11,714 bases of DNA, from NCBI GenBank assembly GCA_034696485.1, contig JAQIWT010001244.1, positions 1 through 11,714 on the forward strand, read 5' to 3'. Position numbers and translations under genes: made by a program. This document shows positions 8,170 through 11,714 of this stretch, piece after piece (position 1 is the first letter of the stretch; every line of letters begins with the position of its first letter). Below the pieces are notes generated by a model, which saw nothing but the letters and a program-made list of their open reading frames with translations, did not search any database and was not told the origin of the DNA. The DNA comes from Isohypsibius dastychi. Its lineage: Eukaryota; Tardigrada; Eutardigrada; Parachela; Isohypsibiidae.

Positions 8170-9202
8170 ACTGTTCTCTAGTCATGCGCTAAGGAGCACT
8201 TTGTCGTTTTCACATGAATTCTTTAACGCTGACTCGTTTGCCGCTTTTCGTTGAACGATTGACTGGGACATTGCTTCGTTAATCGTCAGACCGTTCCTCT
8301 CTGGCAACAAAATGCCTTTGGTCCACCGGATGCACTCACAGTCATGCCACAACTGTTTGCAAGTCATGAGTTAGCGTGTTCGTGGAAGGTCATTTGTAGT
8401 CGAAAGTTTTATTTATCAGTTACTCTCGCACTCTAGAGGTTTTTAACCTTGTAATTTTGTGGTCATAAAATGCTATAGTGAGTTGTGATGTTTCGTAGTC
8501 TTCCTACTTAACGTTGATTAGAAAAACATACCAGAGCTCTTTACACACGGAGAATTACTGACCAGAGATTTTTGCTCCTACGAATTCCTAAATCGATGTT
8601 CACAGTTTGCCAGCAATCGACATCCGTTGCAGATGCAGCTGTTTAGTTCGATGTTCAAACTGGTGAAAAACTTCAACCAACTACCCGAATCAGAAATTCG
8701 AATCACAATAAAATTTTGTGCATGATAGTCAAGCTGTTTCTAGACGTTCCAACCCCTTTATCACGATTTCCCTGAAGTTTCGAAAATTCGACTTCGCAGA
8801 ACGTCCATAATTCGACATCAAATATTATTGTTAGCTGGTCTGGATTTGAAGGTCTGGATTTTATTGAGAAATTTGACCTAAATTTGATTGTTAACGCATG
8901 CAATGGAAAATTCCCGATAAACATCGAGATGATTCATTATTTGCATAAAAAAACCAAGGATACGGATTCACCTCATGTGACAGTCCGCAAGCTATCGCCA
9001 ACAAGACAAGATACACAAGCTTGAACGATACTTTTCATGAGATCAGTAATATGCCGTTCTGTGGACTGAAGAAATCAGCAAGATGACCACAATCGCTGTA
9101 TATTCTACTCTTGTACTACATGGTTGCTGTCTACGAAAGCAATGAGAAATCTAGGTTGGACAATTTTAGGGCGTTAAGTTAGTGATCGAGAACCAAAATG
9201 AA
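8170..9202. other. Receptor 3' flank, no gene recognised
   Basis: No open frame with protein-like content was found on either strand; short minus-strand frames at 8182-8367 and 8703-8924 have no motif. An AATAAA at 8707-8712 is a possible poly(A) signal but lies 538 nt after the receptor's stop. The sequence is A/T-rich. Confidence 0.4.
8707..8712 (+). terminator. Possible poly(A) signal for the receptor gene
   Basis: AATAAA sits in an A/T-rich stretch after the receptor. It is the only canonical hexamer I found between that gene and the fold-back element; position is the only support. Confidence 0.3.
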
Positions 9203-9621
9203 GAGTAGATCCAAGTCCGCATTCCAAAGCGCACAAGCGGGTGGAGGGGTAAAGAGGGGGTAAGGTTCAGTTCCCCAAGTTTTTACCCTCGGAATTCCTC
9301 CCTATCTTGCCAGCCTACCATGCAAGATACTTTTTCGTGCATTCCCATCAAGTTGAAATGCTGTCCTTGATTACGTACTTCATTGCACTGCGCCACCCTA
9401 TCAACTTTGCAGCAGAAAGATAGCACTCTGTGTCAAAATATTGTTACACCCCTCAAGTTCACCCACCATCTGCAAACTGATTTGCTTGAAGCATTTTACC
9501 TGGTAGGCTGGCACGGTAGGAGGGACTTCCGAGGGTGGAGACTTGGGGAACTGAACACTACGCCTCTTTACCCCTCCACCCGCTTGTGCGCTATGGAATG
9601 CGGACTTGGTTCTACTTCTCT
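9203..9621. mobile_element. Fold-back element with ~120-bp inverted arms
   Basis: The left arm (9203-9320) is the reverse complement of the right arm (9501-9621) with few mismatches and small gaps: both carry TGGTAGGCTGGCA, TTCCGAGGGT, ACTTGGGGAACTGAAC, CTCTTTACCCCTCCACCC, GCTTGTGCGCT and GGAATGCGGACTTGG. The loop is 180 bp. The loop's right part plus the right arm (9387-9620) is related to the repeat at 5732-5945. No transposase is encoded, so it would be non-autonomous. Its right end lies 92 bp before the start codon of F-box gene 2, so it may supply promoter or 5'-UTR sequence there. Confidence 0.8.
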
Positions 9622-9713
9622 TTTTGATTCTGGCTCTGAAATTGATTCAGCTTCGAATCATCATCAAGTTCCAACTTCGACAGCAATCATCCACAGGAAG
9701 ATCCTGAGCTGCC

Positions 9714-10832
9714 ATGGAACATTCTCGGAGCCCATGTACCGTCAATGTAATGTGAGTCTCTGCACAGCATCTCATCATGTTTGTCAACTTGAACCAATCT
9801 AGCGAAGAGCTGCAGAGCGCTGCTCGTTTCATAAGATACGTGGTATGGTCGAGCTTGATAACATTTCCCATTCAATCTTCCAGACGCATTAACGATCTCC
9901 CACGAGAAGTTCTGGAAATGATTTTCGAGAAACTTGATTCCCTTGAACGCAGAAAGATAGAACGGTAATCAGCTGAGTGCAGTTTACTTGCCACCCTTCT
10001 GACCATTGATTCTACTGCAGGGTTTGCAAAGGATGGATACACATCATTCGAGGAGCGAGAAAGCTTCGAACTTACCTGCAAATCGAGCTTCCTTCGCTTT
10101 CGGTCAGTTATTGGGATGCAAATGGTCTTTGGCTACCGTCCTTCGACTTGGAAGAGGACTGGTGTAGGAAAATTCGCTACCTTGTCACACGCGATCTGGA
10201 GGTTTTGCATTTCAAACCCCCCAAGGATTCAGTTTGCTCTGGCAGCGATCACACGGACCGATTAATGATGAGCGATGGAATCAGATATATCCTGCAGGCG
10301 TTGAAACGTGCTGGTGGAGACATCTCCGTAGTCGACATCGTTTTCAGTGGTTGTACAGTCGATTGCGCATCACTGGCTAGACCGTACATGCAAGCAGAGT
10401 TCAGAAACATCCGGATTCTTCGGTCAAATATTACAGCGAACAAGTGGTTTGGTGATTCGACGCTGTATTTTGAAGAATTGTTGTTGGAGACTCCGGATAA
10501 ACTATCTCCGCAGATATGGAAATTATTTCTATCTGAGAACGGGCCACTGACGGAGGCCCACTCGGATGTATTGCGCGTGCTTGAAAGGAATCTTAGCATT
10601 GCTGCGGAGCCAAATATTGGGATCATCAACAGTTTTGCCGAACTTATCATCGATCACGACCCGTAAATTTGGTTGGTATGGTCTATTCTGATTTCCGATC
10701 TAATTTCATTCCAGAACGATGTATTTGGATGAGTTTGATCGGATCGAGGTTCTGCTCACGATTGCTAATGGAGAACACGTTTCCAAACACACAGTGTATA
10801 TACTTGAAGAATTGATGCCCTGGTTCACCTAG
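9714..10832 (+). CDS. F-box domain protein, paralogue 2 (four exons, 292 aa)
   Basis: Exons are 9714-9751, 9884-9964, 10021-10662 and 10715-10832, with GT-AG introns of 132, 56 and 52 nt, all phase 2. Exon 2 has exactly the same length (81 nt) as in the gene at 2596. The start ATG has a strong context (GCCATGG) and an in-frame TGA at 9705-9707 excludes a longer N-terminus in an unspliced transcript. The F-box is at about residues 15-53: INDLPREVLEMIFEKLDS, RRKIERVCKGW. The rest parallels paralogue 1: LEVLHFKPPKD, YILQALKRAGG, CTVDC, FGDSTLYFEELLLE, LFLSENGPLT and IEVLLTIANGEHVSKHT. Exon 3 is 54 nt longer than in paralogue 1, mainly in a polar loop after FKPP. The predicted role is substrate recognition in an SCF ubiquitin ligase, from the F-box alone; substrate and the C-terminal domain are unknown. 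Confidence 0.87.
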
Positions 10833-11431
10833 CCCACTGATCTCCCCATACTCGACGGAGAAAACATCCCTGCTTTGATTTGTCCAAGGTTGAGATGAAG
10901 TAGGATAAATGTAGAAGAATGTGCTTTGAAGTTGTTGATTCAACTGGGTGGATATAACTCTGGTTGGAAAAATTCGTGTGACCTTTCAAGTAGTACTACT
11001 ACTAGTACTTGCAAACAACAAGAACCACTGACCACAGTATTTCGTTTTCATAAAGCAACACAGATTTGGAATTGCATGTATCACTAATGGACGAGTCTAT
11101 CATACCGGCTGACTTATTATGGCATCTTCAGGAACGAATGTCAACTGTTCTAAAACTCGAGCGTTTTAAATGAGATTGCATTTGTCGATTCGATTTTTGT
11201 TTTTAACGTTAGATGAAGTTTATTCAATTCGAAAAAACTGTTGCAAAAACAATCATTTAAAAATTAAAAAAAAAATCCATTTAAAAACAATCATTAAAAA
11301 CAATTACCGTTACATTCCCGGTTGAGATGGTTCATTCCCATCTTGATTCCCGCTACAATTACGAATTCGGTTCTCGAGGGTTTTGCTGATTCGCGGTACG
11401 TTTACGACGTTTTGGTTCATATTTTGAACAG
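10833..11431. other. 3' flank of F-box gene 2 and A-rich spacer
   Basis: The first ~150 nt resemble the sequence after the stray exon at 4756, so they belong to the duplicated F-box unit. A short imperfect palindrome (CAAGTAGTACTACTACTAGTACTTG) is at 10988-11012. From 11222 to 11300 the sequence is very A-rich. No transmembrane or extracellular receptor exon can be seen that would belong to the gene at 11432. Confidence 0.4.
11245..11301 (+). repeat. Short A-rich direct repeat
   Basis: A 19-nt unit, AAAAACAATCATT(T)AAAAA, occurs at 11245-11263 and again at 11283-11301, separated by an A-rich spacer. It looks like local slippage or duplication in low-complexity DNA. Confidence 0.75.
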
Positions 11432-11714
11432 AATATTCCGAAGTGGCACCAACATGGAGTTCGGGGGATCTGGGCCTGGTGGCGAACCTGTGGTCGACGT
11501 GAGTCACAATCTCAGTTTGAGTAAACCGTGACTCTGAATGTTTTGAAATATATTTCAGGATACTTTACCCACTAGTAGTTAAATGACGACCAAGTCGAAT
11601 TTTACAAATCCCGTGTATGAAGCATTAGGGAATATTCAGAATCAGGCTGAATTTGCCGCCGCGGCCGATTCAGCAGATGTGCAGCGTGCTGTGACCCTCG
11701 ACCCTGAACTTCAG
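11432..11714 (+). CDS. Partial gene with NPVY motif, LDL-receptor-family tail-like
   Basis: Two candidate exons are seen. The first (11432-11498; acceptor GAACAG, donor GTGAGT) reads FRSGTNMEFGGSGPGGEPVVD. The second follows acceptor ATTTCAG (exon from 11559, open to the window edge after a stop). In the frame that continues from the first exon it reads DTLPTSS, TAA (11580-11582), then MTTKSNFTNPVYEALGN and on through an Ala-rich stretch to the edge. FTNPVY is the kind of NPxY endocytosis/adaptor motif found in LRP1-type tails, and GGEP-D upstream also recalls such tails; this is family knowledge and weak similarity only. The ATG at 11583 could instead be a true start, with the first exon as leader. 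A weak acceptor at ACCAAG (exon from 11595) would bypass the stop in phase. No membrane segment is visible upstream in this window. Confidence 0.4.

Noticed and set aside
9593-9802. Start of F-box gene 2 at the ATG at 9593 inside the fold-back arm
   Set aside because: That frame reaches the 9751 donor in phase 0, which does not fit exon 2; the ATG at 9714 gives the required phase 2 and has an in-frame stop just upstream.
1-11714. CRISPR array, prokaryotic operon or phage system
   Set aside because: No regularly spaced repeats or prokaryotic gene layout; introns and animal protein families are present throughout.

Overview
The window looks like nuclear DNA from a small-genome invertebrate. 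Genes are split by short GT-AG introns (about 50-370 nt) with TTTCAG-type acceptors, and the proteins are animal families: an SLC4 bicarbonate transporter, F-box proteins, a rhodopsin-like GPCR and a possible LDL-receptor-type tail. A tardigrade (Hypsibius/Ramazzottius-like) is my best guess, another ecdysozoan is possible, and I cannot prove either. Nothing bacterial (operons, CRISPR, phage) is present. Every gene I can support lies on the + strand.

Layout. 1-1917: the 3' part of an SLC4 transporter gene. Two exons (836-1071 and 1442-1917) join in phase, but the reading frame has a TAG where the family has a conserved Gln, and the family's QRVTG motif is lost, so it is probably a pseudogene. 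A decayed copy of the start of its first visible exon lies at 379-475. A 222-bp terminal-inverted-repeat element (533-754) sits between the two copies. 2596-3782: a four-exon F-box gene (313 aa). 4756-4879: a third, isolated copy of the F-box family's last exon, in the right splice phase to be an alternative terminal exon of that gene, or else a relic of a lost tandem copy. 5732-5945: a diverged dispersed repeat. 6860-8169: a complete seven-transmembrane receptor gene (371 aa if a 41-nt intron is accepted). 9203-9621: a fold-back element with arms of about 120 bp, related to the 5732-5945 repeat and lying right before the second F-box gene. 9714-10832: the second F-box paralogue (292 aa), with intron positions and phases identical to the first. 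11432-11714: the edge of another gene, whose last visible exon carries an NPVY motif like LDL-receptor-family cytoplasmic tails.

The genes do not form a pathway. The main story is local duplication and decay: an F-box family spreading by duplication (two full genes and one stray exon), an SLC4 gene that seems to be dying, and small fold-back elements between them. Two long homopolymers (C16 and G14) each lie a short way upstream of a 3' splice site. I found no convincing new multi-gene system. The points most worth checking are the in-frame stops in the SLC4 gene and the NPVY gene, the possible alternative F-box last exon, and the 41-nt intron or frameshift in the receptor.
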